Assembly (NCBI RefSeq): GCF_024171405.1
Contig: NZ_JALJZT010000002.1
Coordinates: forward strand, 1,860,001 to 1,924,000
Length of the DNA stretch: 64,000 nt
From: Qipengyuania citrea
GTDB taxonomy: Bacteria; Pseudomonadota; Alphaproteobacteria; Sphingomonadales; Sphingomonadaceae
Direction: 5' to 3'
Numbering within the stretch: the first letter of the stretch is position 1; each line of letters begins with the position of its first letter. The notes beneath the pieces are model-generated. The model saw only the letters and a list, made by a program, of their open reading frames with translations. It was not told the DNA's origin and did no database searches. A program made the position numbers and the translations under genes. This document shows positions 17,503-26,683 of this stretch, piece after piece.

Positions 17503-20154
17503 CTAGCCCAGCGAGCGGGTCACTTGCTCGTACGTATCACGCGACAGCTTGGGCGCCTTGGCGATCCGTTCGAGCGCCTCGCGCATCAGTTTCGCACGGC
17601 CTTCCTCGATCCGCTGCCAGCGGCCCAGCGGCGGGACGAAGCGCGCAGCGGTCTGCGCATTGATCGGATCGAGTTCGAGAATGAGATCGGAAAGCATGCG
17701 GTACCCTTCGCCATCGGCAGTATGGAAGGCCTGCGGATTGGCGGCGAAGGCCATATAGAGCGAGCGTACGCGATTGGGATTCTTGAGCGTGAAATCGGGA
17801 TGTTCGCGCAGCGCCTTCACATGTTCGATGGCGCTCGGATGAAGCGAGCTGGCCTGTAGCGCGAACCATTTGTCGATCACCAGCGCATTGCCTGCATAGC
17901 GGTTGTAGAAGTCGAGCAGCTTGCCCGTACGCGCCGCGCTGTCGAGCCCCGCCAGCACCATCAACGCGCCCTGCCGGTCGGTCATGTTGTCGGCGCCGTC
18001 ATATTGATGCGCCGCGAGTTCGGCAGCCTTGGCCGGATCGCTGGCGGCGGCATAGGCAAGCACCAGTGTCTTGACCTTGCGCGCGCCCTTGCCCTGCGCA
18101 TCGAGCGAGAACGGCACCTTTGCGGTGCGCTTGTAAAGCGCATCGAACTGCGCCGCGAGACGCGTCCCGAGATCGGCTTTCAGCGCCTCGCGTTCGGCAT
18201 GGATGCGGCCCGGATCGGCGACCAGCAGCTGCTCGGCGATATAGGTCTGGCCGGGCATCACCATGAGTTCGCCACGCATGAGATCGTCGAGCTGGTCGTC
18301 CTCGATCACCGCGCGCATCGCCTGGGCGATATCGGTCCGCGCCGCCTCGCGTTCGCCATCATCCATCTCGCCCGACACGGCGGCGACGAGATGGCCGGTC
18401 ATCAGTTCCTGCATCGCTTCGTAGCGGGCGAAGGGATCGTCATCTTTCGCGGCGAGGAAGACGAGGTCTTCGCGCGACACGTCCCGATCGATCGAGACGG
18501 GGGCGGAGAAGGTGCGGTTGATCGACAGGATCGGTCGCTGGGCAAATCCCGCGAAGGTGAACTCGGCGCTGTCCTTGTCCAGCACCACCAATTGCTCGCC
18601 CGAATGCGTCCCGCTGGCGCGATCGAACAGCGCCAGCTTGAGCGGGATCGGCATCGGCTGCTTGTCGCCCTGGCCGGGGGTCGCGGGCACCGTCTGCGTC
18701 AGCTTGACCCGCGCAGTGTCGCCTTCATGTGCAAGTGTGACCGCTACCTTGGGCGTGCCGGCCTGCGCATACCACAGGCGGAACTGCGTCAGGTCGAGAC
18801 CCGTCCCCGCCTCGATCGCGGCGACAAAATCCTCGCAGGTCGCGGCCTCGCCGTCGTGGCGGTCGAAATAGAGATCGGTGCCGCGGCGGAACCGCTCCGC
18901 GCCCGCCATGGTGCGCATCATGCGGATCACCTCGGCCCCCTTGTTATAGACTGTCGAGGTGTAGAAATTGCTGATTTCGCGATAGGAATCGGGCCGGATC
19001 GGATGCGCGAGCGGGCCCGAATCCTCGGGAAACTGGACCCCGCGCAACACGCGGACATCCTCGATCCGTTTAACCGGCTCGCTGCCCATATCGGCGCTGA
19101 ACAACTGGTCGCGCAGGACGGTGAAACCTTCCTTCAGGCTCAGCTGGAACCAGTCGCGGCAGGTCACGCGGTTGCCCGACCAATTGTGGAAATATTCGTG
19201 GCCGATCACCCCCTCGACCCCGTCGTAATCGCCATCGGTTGCGGTCTCGGGGTCGGCGAGGACGTATTTGGTGTTGAAGACGTTGAGGCCCTTGTTCTCC
19301 ATCGCGCCCATGTTGAAGTCGCTGACCGCGACGATGTTGAACAGGTCGAGGTCGTATTCGCGCCCGAACACCTCCTCGTCCCACTGCATCGAGCGCTTGA
19401 GGCTCTCCATCGCGTGTTCGGTGCGGTCGAGATCGCCTTCGCGCACATAGACGTTCAGCTCGACCTCGCGCCCGCCCATGGTCGTGAAGTGATCGGTCCG
19501 CGCGACCAGATCGCCTGCGACCAGCGCGAAGAGGTAGGACGGCTTGGGCCAAGGATCGTGCCATTCGGCCCAATGTGTGTCGCCGTCGGTGCCCTCACCC
19601 GTGCGGTTGCCATTGCACAGCAGTACGGGGAACTGCGCCCGCGGCCCGCTCATCCGCACGGTATAGGTGCTCAGCACATCGGGCCGGTCGGGGAAGAAGG
19701 TGATCCGGCGAAACCCTTCGGCTTCGCATTGCGTGCAGAGCATGCCGTTCGAGGCATAGAGCCCCATCAGCTGCGAATTGTCCGAGGGGGCGAGCTCGGT
19801 AACGATGGTCAGCACATGGCGATCGCCCGGCAGCGTAACGACCAGATCGTCGCCGTCGATCATGTGCCCGTCGCACGACCCGCCGTCGCATGCGAGCGAG
19901 ACCAGCGCGAGCCCGTCGCCATTCAGGCGAATGGTCGGCGAAGCGGCAGCGTCGGGATTGCGCTCGACATTCAGCGTGGTGGTGATCCGCGTCTTCTCCA
20001 GGCCCAGCTCGAATTCCATCCGGGTCGTCGGGATCAGCCACGGGAAGGGCGTGTAATCCTCGCGCCGGATGACCGGTGGTGCCTTGGGTTCGATGGCGGC
20101 ATCGGCCATTACGGGATTGCCGTCGGGCGTGGCGGGAGTGCGCGCAATATCCAT
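17503..20154 (-). CDS. pepN: Aminopeptidase N (M1 family)
   Basis: This zinc aminopeptidase removes N-terminal residues from peptides in the cytosol. The 883-residue length and arrangement match the E. coli PepN type. The exopeptidase motif GAMEN is near 281-285 (NMGAMENKGLN), and the zinc motif HEYFH is near 316-320 (VIGHEYFHNWSGNRVTC), followed by the second glutamate in LKEGFTV. The C-terminal helical domain is complete. The N-terminal 25 residues (MDIARTPATPDGNPVMADAA) look poorly structured, so the second ATG at 20109 is a possible alternative start. It is divergent from the M48 protease gene by about 147 bases, which hold no other gene. Confidence 0.94.
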   Translation of the reverse strand: MDIARTPATPDGNPVMADAAIEPKAPPVIRREDYTPFPWLIPTTRMEFELGLEKTRITTTLNVERNPDAAASPTIRLNGDGLALVSLACDGGSCDGHMIDGDDLVVTLPGDRHVLTIVTELAPSDNSQLMGLYASNGMLCTQCEAEGFRRITFFPDRPDVLSTYTVRMSGPRAQFPVLLCNGNRTGEGTDGDTHWAEWHDPWPKPSYLFALVAGDLVARTDHFTTMGGREVELNVYVREGDLDRTEHAMESLKRSMQWDEEVFGREYDLDLFNIVAVSDFNMGAMENKGLNVFNTKYVLADPETATDGDYDGVEGVIGHEYFHNWSGNRVTCRDWFQLSLKEGFTVLRDQLFSADMGSEPVKRIEDVRVLRGVQFPEDSGPLAHPIRPDSYREISNFYTSTVYNKGAEVIRMMRTMAGAERFRRGTDLYFDRHDGEAATCEDFVAAIEAGTGLDLTQFRLWYAQAGTPKVAVTLAHEGDTARVKLTQTVPATPGQGDKQPMPIPLKLALFDRASGTHSGEQLVVLDKDSAEFTFAGFAQRPILSINRTFSAPVSIDRDVSREDLVFLAAKDDDPFARYEAMQELMTGHLVAAVSGEMDDGEREAARTDIAQAMRAVIEDDQLDDLMRGELMVMPGQTYIAEQLLVADPGRIHAEREALKADLGTRLAAQFDALYKRTAKVPFSLDAQGKGARKVKTLVLAYAAASDPAKAAELAAHQYDGADNMTDRQGALMVLAGLDSAARTGKLLDFYNRYAGNALVIDKWFALQASSLHPSAIEHVKALREHPDFTLKNPNRVRSLYMAFAANPQAFHTADGEGYRMLSDLILELDPINAQTAARFVPPLGRWQRIEEGRAKLMREALERIAKAPKLSRDTYEQVTRSLG

Positions 20155-20301
20155 GGAATTCCTGTCGAATGCGGGGTCGAAAACGTAGTGTCATTCCTTG
20201 CAACGCCCGTCGAGACTTTGCGTTCACTGGTCGGCTCGCGCGGGTCGGGTGATTGACAGCACTGCACCCGTGCCGCAGCGAAGCGCAACGGAGGGAATGA
20301 C

Positions 20302-21546
20302 ATGCTGGACCTGCTTGCCGCCACATCGGACGGCTTCGATGTCGCAAGTGCGACACGCGCCTATCTCGACACGCTTCAGGGCCCTGCGCGTGCGCAGTCG
20401 GATGCCTATTTCGAAGGCGGCTACTGGTTGCCGCTTTGGGGCACCGCGATCGGCGTGCTGGTCGACTGGCTGTTCCTGCGCTTCCGCATCGCGCATGCCC
20501 TGCGCGCCTTCGGCGAGCGGGTGAGCAAACGGGCCTGGATCGTCACCGCGATCACCGCCTTTTTCTACACGCTGATCGGGACGCTGGTGACGCTCCCGTG
20601 GACGATCTACACCGGCTACACCCGCGAAAAGCGCTACGATTTGCTCGACCAGACATTCGGCGCCTGGGCGGGCGAGCAGGCGATCGGTATCGCCATGGCG
20701 CTGGTCCTCATGCCGCTGGCGGTGGTCGCGATCTATGCGCTGATCCGCCGCGCGCCGCACAGCTGGTGGCTCTGGAGCACCGGCGTGATCGGCCTGTTCA
20801 TGCTCTTCGCCATGGTGCTGGGTCCGGTATTCATCGCGCCGCTGTTCAACGAGTATACCGAGCTCGAAGACGGCCCGCTGCGCGACCGGATCGAGGCGGT
20901 GGCGGCGCAATACGAAATTCCGGCCGAGCACATCTACGTGTTCGACCAGTCGAAGCAGCACAAGCGTATCTCGGCCAATGTCTCGGGCCTCGGCCCGACG
21001 ATCCGTATCTCGCTCAACGACAATTTGCTCGAGCGGACCAGCGAAGAGGAAATCCTCGCGGTGATGGGGCACGAGATGGGCCACTATAAATTGCACCACA
21101 CGTGGTGGATCGTGGGGATCCTGCTGTCGCTCTTCGCGCTGGGGCTGTTCGTCACCAGCCGCGTCGCCCCCGCGCTGATCCGCCGCTATGGCGAGCGGTG
21201 GGGGGTGCGCGACATGGGCGACCCCGCTTCGCTCCCCGTGCTGGCGATCTGCCTGGGCATCTGGATGTTCCTGATGACCCCGGCGACCAATTCGCTGATC
21301 CGCTGGGCGGAAAGCAAGGCCGATGCGTTCGGACTCGATGCCGCGCGGGAACCCGACGGCTTTGCCAAGGTCGCGATGCGCCTGTCCGAATATCGCAAGA
21401 TCGAACCCGGCCCGCTCGAGGAATTCGTGTTCTTCGACCATCCCAGCGGCGCGACCCGCGTGCGCATGGCGATGCGGTGGAAGGCGGATAACGTCGAGAA
21501 CCCGCAGGTGGTCGTCCCCGAAGAAGGCTATCTCGACGCCAAATGA
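20302..21546 (+). CDS. M48 family metalloprotease (Ste24/CAAX prenyl protease 1-like)
   Basis: This is a membrane zinc protease of the Ste24 type. The 414-residue protein has the Ste24 N-terminal membrane domain, with helices near 45-65, 85-105, 130-150 and 160-185. The zinc motif HEMGH is at 257-261, with the third ligand in the following E-x-x-AD segment (WAESKADAFGLD). Bacteria lack CAAX prenylation, so the substrate is probably misfolded membrane protein; that is an inference. A strong GGAGGG ribosome site precedes the ATG. The next gene starts within its stop codon (ATGA overlap), so the two are translationally coupled. Confidence 0.9.
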   Translation: MLDLLAATSDGFDVASATRAYLDTLQGPARAQSDAYFEGGYWLPLWGTAIGVLVDWLFLRFRIAHALRAFGERVSKRAWIVTAITAFFYTLIGTLVTLPWTIYTGYTREKRYDLLDQTFGAWAGEQAIGIAMALVLMPLAVVAIYALIRRAPHSWWLWSTGVIGLFMLFAMVLGPVFIAPLFNEYTELEDGPLRDRIEAVAAQYEIPAEHIYVFDQSKQHKRISANVSGLGPTIRISLNDNLLERTSEEEILAVMGHEMGHYKLHHTWWIVGILLSLFALGLFVTSRVAPALIRRYGERWGVRDMGDPASLPVLAICLGIWMFLMTPATNSLIRWAESKADAFGLDAAREPDGFAKVAMRLSEYRKIEPGPLEEFVFFDHPSGATRVRMAMRWKADNVENPQVVVPEEGYLDAK

Positions 21547-22328
21547 GCCGCCTGCTGATCTTCGGCCTCGGCTATACCGCCACGCGAATCGCCGACGCCC
21601 TGCGCGGCCGCGGCTGGCAGGTCGATGCCACGGGCAGCGCGGGCAATCTCGCATTCGGCGATGACGAGGCCGTGCGCGGGGCCTTGGCGCGCGCAACCCA
21701 TGTGCTGAGTTCGGTCCCGCCAGCGGAGGACAGCGATCCGGTGCTCGAACGGTACGGCAGCGCGCTGTCGGGAAAATGGCTCGGCTATCTCTCGTCAACG
21801 GGCGTCTATGGTGACGCAGCGGGTGCCTGGGTCGATGAAGCATCGCCAACCGGTAGCGGGCGGCGGCAGGCCCGCGCCGAATGCGATGCGCGCTGGCTCG
21901 AAGCGGGTGCGCGGGTATTCCGGCTTCCCGGGATCTACGGCCCGGGTCGCAGCGCGTTCGACCGTGTGGAAGCGGGCAAGGCGCATCGCATCGACGTGCC
22001 GGGCCAGGTGTTCAGCCGTGTGCATGTCGCGGATATCGTTGCTGGCGTGGTCGCTGCAATGGCAACCGATGCACCGGCGGGGGCCTACAATCTCTCCGAC
22101 GATTTGCCGACCAGCCAGAATGCCGTGATCGAGGAAGCCTGCCGCCTGCTGGGCCGCGAGGCGCCCCCGCTGCAATCGATCGACGCAGCCGGATTGTCGC
22201 CCATGGCCCGCGGTTTCTATGCCGAAAACCGCCGGGTCGCGAACGGCAAGGCGAAGCGTGTGTTCGGCTGGCAGCCGCGCTTTGCCACCTATCGCGAAGG
22301 TCTGGCGGCGATCAGGGCTCGGGCGTAG
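21543..22328 (+). CDS. NAD(P)-binding SDR-family protein (YeeZ-like)
   Basis: This is an atypical extended-SDR/epimerase-like protein of 261 residues. A Rossmann fold opens the sequence (RLLIFGLGYTATRIADALRG, a GxGYxA dinucleotide loop). The family strands LSSTGVYGDAAGAWVDE and VFRLPGIYGPGRSAFDRV follow, then the substrate-domain segment YNLSDDLPTSQNAVIEEACR. The catalytic tyrosine is in STGVYG, but the usual YxxxK spacing is not seen, as in other YeeZ proteins. It overlaps the M48 stop by 4 bases and its own 3' end overlaps the convergent DMT gene by 17 bases. The substrate is unknown. Confidence 0.85.
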   Translation: MSRLLIFGLGYTATRIADALRGRGWQVDATGSAGNLAFGDDEAVRGALARATHVLSSVPPAEDSDPVLERYGSALSGKWLGYLSSTGVYGDAAGAWVDEASPTGSGRRQARAECDARWLEAGARVFRLPGIYGPGRSAFDRVEAGKAHRIDVPGQVFSRVHVADIVAGVVAAMATDAPAGAYNLSDDLPTSQNAVIEEACRLLGREAPPLQSIDAAGLSPMARGFYAENRRVANGKAKRVFGWQPRFATYREGLAAIRARA

Positions 22329-23256
22329 CGCGCCGCGGCGGGGCATTGGCGCGCCCGCGCATCGCGACCACCATCCCGACCAGCGTGATCACCGCCCCGG
22401 TGGCCGGCAAGAGGCCCCATTCGAAGCCCTCGAACAGCGTCGACAGCACCATCGCCACGATCGGCACGATAACCGAGCTGTAGGCCGCGCGCCCCGCCCC
22501 GACCTTGCGCACCAGCCCGTAATAGAGCGGGAAGGTGACCACCGATCCGGCAAGCCCAAGATAAAGGATCCCGAGCGTATAGGAGGCGCGCGGATCGAAT
22601 TGCGGCGGGCCATCTGCAACCAGCGCATAGATGGTGTTGATGACCGCGCCAGCCGTCATCGACCAGGCAAGCAGCGCGAGGAAGGGTTGCCGCTTCGCCC
22701 CCTCCATCGCCTGGGTGATGTTCGCCGCGCTCGCCGAAAGGATACCGCCCACGGTCAGCGCCGCGCCCAGCAAAACATCGCTCAGCGTTGCCGGGGAGGA
22801 CCGCCACTCATGCGCGAACAGTAGCGAGACGCCGAGCGCGGCGATCGCCGAGCCGAGCACGAAGGCTCCGGTGATCGGCTGGCCGAGGAAGATGCGCCCG
22901 AAGATGGCATTGGGCACCACCAGCAGCGCGAACATGACCGCCACGAGGCCCGAGGTGATGTAGCTTTCGGCATTGTAGACGAAGCCGAAATTGAGCGTGA
23001 ACTGGAACAGACCCAACAGCAGCGCCCAGCGCAATCCTCCCGCCACCAGCCGGAGCGGTTCGCGGCGCATGGCGGCGAGCGCGAACATGGCGGAAGCGGC
23101 AATCATGAAGCGGTAGGAGATCGACCAGCTGGCGGGGACGCTGGCGATCTGGTCGCGGATGACCAGCCAGGTCCCGCCCCAGATCAGGCTGACCAGCAGG
23201 AATGCAGCGAAATTGCGCGGGGTGAGGAGGCTTTCCGCCTCGGGTGCCGCGCTCAT
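22312..23256 (-). CDS. DMT-family (EamA) transporter
   Basis: This is a 10-helix drug/metabolite transporter made of two EamA repeats. The 314-residue protein shows the family motif SLIWGGTWLVIRDQIA in the first helix and evenly spaced hydrophobic helices to the end. The second repeat begins at about 160 (LLGAALTVGGILSASAANIT). Members usually export amino acids or metabolites. Its start overlaps the stop of the threonine aldolase gene by 4 bases, so an amino acid or related product is a reasonable guess for the substrate. This is inference only. Confidence 0.88.
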   Translation of the reverse strand: MSAAPEAESLLTPRNFAAFLLVSLIWGGTWLVIRDQIASVPASWSISYRFMIAASAMFALAAMRREPLRLVAGGLRWALLLGLFQFTLNFGFVYNAESYITSGLVAVMFALLVVPNAIFGRIFLGQPITGAFVLGSAIAALGVSLLFAHEWRSSPATLSDVLLGAALTVGGILSASAANITQAMEGAKRQPFLALLAWSMTAGAVINTIYALVADGPPQFDPRASYTLGILYLGLAGSVVTFPLYYGLVRKVGAGRAAYSSVIVPIVAMVLSTLFEGFEWGLLPATGAVITLVGMVVAMRGRANAPPRRATPEP

Positions 23257-24248
23257 AGACTAGCCACGGCCTTGGCCAGCGCTGTCGCGTCTTGTTCGCG
23301 GGTATTCCATGCGGTGACTAAGCGCGCCGCATCATCGCCCCAATCGTAGAACCCGAAACCCTGGTCACGCAGCGCTGCGCGCTCCGCCGGGGTGCAGCGC
23401 ACGAACAGCTCATTGGCTTCGACGGGGTGCATCAGGCGGCCGGCGCAGGCCGTGCCGATTTCCGCCGCGGCGGCATTGGCATGACGCGCATTGGCGAGCC
23501 AGATATCGCCTTCGAGCATGGCCTGGAGCTGCGTGGCAAGGAAGCGGCCCTTCGACTGGAGATGGCCCGCACGTTTGCGGCGGTAACGCGCGACATCGGC
23601 CAGCGCCAGATCAAAGAACACGATTGCTTCCGCGCTCATGCCGCCGTTCTTGATGAAGCCGAAGCTTAGCGCATCGACCGGGCCAGCCGCCGCGGAGGGT
23701 GCACAGTCCAGGAAAGCCACCGCATTGGCAAAACGCGCGCCATCCATGTGAAGACCGAGCTCTCGCTCGCGCGCGAGTTCGGCAATCGCGGCAATTTCCT
23801 CGGGGCGATAGCTGCGACCATATTCGCTCGCCTGCGTGATGGAGATCGCATGCGGCTGGACCTGATGCACATCGTCGCGGATCGGATCGAGAACCGCAGC
23901 GATGGTTTGCGGCGTGAGTTTCGCACCCTCGCCCTGAGCCAGCATGAGCTTGGCGCCGTGGAGATAGAAACCGGGGGCCCCGCCCTCGTCCATCTCGATA
24001 TGCGCTTCCTCGTGGCACACGAGGCCGCCGTGCGGCGGCACCATCGTTGCCAGTGCGAGGCAGTTTGCCGCGGTGCCCGTGGCGACCCACAGCACGGTGC
24101 AGGGCCGCTGGAATACTTGCGCGAAACTGTCGTCCAGAGCGGCGCTCAGTGCATCGCCATCATAAGGCGTATCGGGGGTATCTGCGGCCTTGAGAGCATC
24201 CCATACGGCAGGGTGGACCGAGGCGGCATTATCGGAGAGAAACTGCAT
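23253..24248 (-). CDS. ltaE: Low-specificity L-threonine aldolase
   Basis: This is a PLP enzyme of the aldolase/beta-eliminating lyase family that cleaves threonine and allo-threonine to glycine and acetaldehyde. The 331-residue product starts MQFLSDNAASVHPAVW, as is normal, and has WVATGTAANCLALAT, the HMDGARFANAV signature and the cofactor lysine in FGFIKNGGMSAE. I choose the ATG at 24248. A TTG 18 codons upstream (24302) is open but would add residues not expected in the family and overlap the start of the divergent GNAT gene. It is coupled to the EamA exporter downstream. Confidence 0.9.
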   Translation of the reverse strand: MQFLSDNAASVHPAVWDALKAADTPDTPYDGDALSAALDDSFAQVFQRPCTVLWVATGTAANCLALATMVPPHGGLVCHEEAHIEMDEGGAPGFYLHGAKLMLAQGEGAKLTPQTIAAVLDPIRDDVHQVQPHAISITQASEYGRSYRPEEIAAIAELARERELGLHMDGARFANAVAFLDCAPSAAAGPVDALSFGFIKNGGMSAEAIVFFDLALADVARYRRKRAGHLQSKGRFLATQLQAMLEGDIWLANARHANAAAAEIGTACAGRLMHPVEANELFVRCTPAERAALRDQGFGFYDWGDDAARLVTAWNTREQDATALAKAVASL

Positions 24249-24301
24249 CGGAACGCCATAGCCATGTGTGCGTTGGTTGCCCAGAAAGGAAACTTTCGAC
24301 A

Positions 24302-24598
24302 ATGAAAACGGACGAAATTGTAATCGAACGTCGTAACCGGGTAACTCACGGAGAATATTTGGTTAGTATCGGCGACAATCCGGCTTCTGGCCGGCTGACA
24401 TGGACCTTGCGCAACGATGCGCGCGATGCCGAGCATACGGTGGTCCCCGCCGCGCTGCGCGGCCAGGGCATTGCCGCTCGTCTGGTCGAGGCGCTGATCG
24501 AGGATGCGCGTAGCGAAGGCTTCAAGATCATCCCGACCTGTTCCTATGTCGCGGCGCAATTCGATCGCCATCCCGAATGGGCAGATCTGCGCGCCTAG
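24302..24598 (+). CDS. Small GNAT-fold N-acetyltransferase-like protein (YjdJ/NATD1 type)
   Basis: This 98-residue protein belongs to the minimal GNAT group (COG2388). The acetyl-CoA loop is seen in HTVVPAALRGQGIAARLVEA, and the C-terminal family signature is KIIPTCSYVAAQFDRHPEW. Only the central GNAT core is present, as is usual for this group. The substrate is unknown. It is divergent from ltaE by about 53 bases. Its stop codon overlaps, in convergent orientation, the stop of the PH-domain gene by 4 bases. Confidence 0.87.
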   Translation: MKTDEIVIERRNRVTHGEYLVSIGDNPASGRLTWTLRNDARDAEHTVVPAALRGQGIAARLVEALIEDARSEGFKIIPTCSYVAAQFDRHPEWADLRA

Positions 24599-26130
24599 GC
24601 TTCGCGCGGCGCCCCGTCGACGATTTCGGAGAAGTCCTGCTCGGCCATGCTGTCGAGCACACTATCGCGGATGCGCCGGGCATCTGCCAGCGCCAGTCCG
24701 CGCATGCACAAGCGACCACCCGCCAGTCCGAAGTGAAGATCCGCATAGCCGCGCAGGCGCGCTAGCGGGTGGCGAACGATATCGGCCGATTGCAGCTTGC
24801 GCCGTGAGCCGATCGCGAGGTTTGGCGCAAACCAGCCGCGCCGCGAGTACAGCTGGCGTGCGTCGAGCGCGTGGCGGCTCCAGCGCCAGGACAGATATTC
24901 GTGCAACCCGATCCAGACGCCCCCGATGATCGGCGGAAGCAGCGCCAGTTCCCAGCGGCCCAGCGCCGCCGCGACACCCGCGATCACGAGGAGGATTGCA
25001 AAACCCAGGAGGAAGTTGTCGATCCGGTAAGCCGGTGCCGCGCGGGTCCATGCGATATCGGTGCCCGGCAGCGCGAACCCGGTTTCGGCGACAACCGGCG
25101 CAATCTCGTCCATCTGCGCAAAGGGCACCGCTTCGTGATTGGCGGAGCCGCTGTCGCTTGCGAGGCTGACGACCTTGAGCGTGTGCCAGCCGAACAGGCG
25201 GCGCAGGAAACCGGTCTTGATCCGTAGCGCCTGAACCCGGTGCACGGGCATGACGAGGTCGGTCCGCGTAAGCAGCCCGCGCCGGCGCCGAAGGCCCTTG
25301 TCGGTACGTTCGAGCCGGAAATTCCATTCGCGCAGCACGGTCCGGATCACACCGGTCAGAACACCGATCAGCGCCAGCGACCCGACCGCGATGATGGCCC
25401 CGACAAATTGGGCGAGGAAACCCAGTCCCGCCAGCCATTGCCCCGGTCCGGCCAGTTGTTCGCGCCAGGCGCGCCAGTCCCAGACTTCGAACGGCAGGAT
25501 GAAATCGAACTGCTGCGCGAGGCCGGCGGCCACCGCCACGACCGCGAGCGAAAACTCGAACAGACCGAAGGTGACCACACGCCTGGGCGACATGGCGAAG
25601 AGCAATCGGGCGCTCTCATCGGGCGGAAGTGTGGCCGCGCCATTGACGGGTGCGGCACCAATTCCTTCGCGGCGGCTCCGCGCCAGCTCGCGCAGCCGCT
25701 CGCCCTCGCTCTCGGGCACATAGGCCAGCTTGAGGTCGTCACCGCCGCCCGCACCGGTTTCGAACTTGACCTCGACCAGCCCGAACAATCGCGGCAAGAG
25801 CTTCTGCTCGAGGCTCACGTCCTGGATCCGCTCATAGGGCACCGAGCGCGCGGAACGCGAGAGCACGCCGCTATCGACGCGGATATCCGCGGCTCCGACA
25901 GTATAGGTCAGGCGGCTCCAGCGCAGATAGGCGAACAGCAGGTTGAGTCCGATCGCAACAATCACCAGCGGGAGGAAGTAGACGATGACATCGTCGAAAT
26001 CGCCCCTGTCGAGAATCGCGAACCCGCCGACGATGATCGGGAAGACCAGCTGCCCGACCAGCGAGGCCGCACGCACTGCGAATGTGCGCGGGTCGGTCCG
26101 GAGCGGGGCTGCGACGGGTTCCTCGCTCAC
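24595..26130 (-). CDS. Bacterial PH-domain membrane protein (YdbT-like)
   Basis: This 511-residue protein has two N-terminal hydrophobic helices (about 25-70) and further membrane pairs near 185-270 and 380-425. Each pair is followed by a bacterial PH (bPH_2) domain, seen as the repeated pattern of a strand, ARSVPYERIQDVSLEQ, and a second strand (again RTDLVMPVHRVQALRIKTG; a third degenerate copy near 440-500). This is the YdbT arrangement. Its start overlaps the stop of the shorter PH gene by 4 bases, matching the ydbS-ydbT pair of other bacteria. The function of the pair is not established; a role in envelope upkeep is often suggested. Confidence 0.87.
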   Translation of the reverse strand: MSEEPVAAPLRTDPRTFAVRAASLVGQLVFPIIVGGFAILDRGDFDDVIVYFLPLVIVAIGLNLLFAYLRWSRLTYTVGAADIRVDSGVLSRSARSVPYERIQDVSLEQKLLPRLFGLVEVKFETGAGGGDDLKLAYVPESEGERLRELARSRREGIGAAPVNGAATLPPDESARLLFAMSPRRVVTFGLFEFSLAVVAVAAGLAQQFDFILPFEVWDWRAWREQLAGPGQWLAGLGFLAQFVGAIIAVGSLALIGVLTGVIRTVLREWNFRLERTDKGLRRRRGLLTRTDLVMPVHRVQALRIKTGFLRRLFGWHTLKVVSLASDSGSANHEAVPFAQMDEIAPVVAETGFALPGTDIAWTRAAPAYRIDNFLLGFAILLVIAGVAAALGRWELALLPPIIGGVWIGLHEYLSWRWSRHALDARQLYSRRGWFAPNLAIGSRRKLQSADIVRHPLARLRGYADLHFGLAGGRLCMRGLALADARRIRDSVLDSMAEQDFSEIVDGAPREA

Positions 26131-26594
26131 CGCGTATCGCGCCTGATGGCGGTACGAATATCCTCACGCATGGCGGTGGCATCCGCATGCTTCAGCCCGG
26201 GCAGCGATACCGAGGCGTTATGCGTGCCTGCGGTATGCACGGTGAGCGTGGCGAGACCGAAGGCGCGCTCGAGCGGTCCCTGACCGACATCGATATGCTG
26301 CACCCGGCCAAAGGGGACCACCGTATCGGCACGAAAGAACACTCCGCGCACCACCCGCAACCGTTCCCCGGCCAGCGAATAACCGCGCGCATTGTAACGC
26401 CGCAGCGGCACACGGATCAGCGCATAGGCGACCACTGCCAGCGCCGGGATCCACACGGCTCCGGTCCAGCCCGGGATCGCGATCTCGGCAATCGTCGCCG
26501 CAACCAGCAAGACCAGCGCCGCGATCGCCAGCTGGACACGCAGAAGCGATTTATAGGCCGGGTCGAGCGGGGTCAGGTCGTCGGATTGGTCCAT
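26127..26594 (-). CDS. Bacterial PH-domain membrane protein (YdbS-like)
   Basis: This 155-residue partner protein has two closely spaced hydrophobic helices at about 25-70 (LAIAALVLLVAATIAEIAIP, then VWIPALAVVAYALIRV) and one bPH_2 domain. The domain is marked by GERLRVVRGVFFRADTVVPF followed by GRVQHIDVGQGPLERAFGLA and the strand ATLTVHTAG. I start at the ATG at 26594 (MDQSDDLTPL). A longer frame to 26630 is open but adds only a short unsupported leader. It is the first gene of the pair and is divergent from the SDR gene by 89 bases. Confidence 0.86.
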   Translation of the reverse strand: MDQSDDLTPLDPAYKSLLRVQLAIAALVLLVAATIAEIAIPGWTGAVWIPALAVVAYALIRVPLRRYNARGYSLAGERLRVVRGVFFRADTVVPFGRVQHIDVGQGPLERAFGLATLTVHTAGTHNASVSLPGLKHADATAMREDIRTAIRRDTR

Positions 26595-26683
26595 ACCGTT
26601 ATAGCTAGGCAATACAGCGCCGCGATTCAATCTAGTTTCGCCGCCGACCTGCGCTATGCCTCACGCCAACAGGGGAGAGGGTG

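Noticed and set aside
18004..20256. A 750-residue open frame opposite pepN
   Set aside because: It is antisense to the full-length aminopeptidase N and has no recognisable domain.
20224..21849. A 541-residue open frame opposite the M48 protease and YeeZ-like genes
   Set aside because: The sense genes have a zinc motif, a ribosome site and coupled ends; the antisense translation is His- and Arg-rich.
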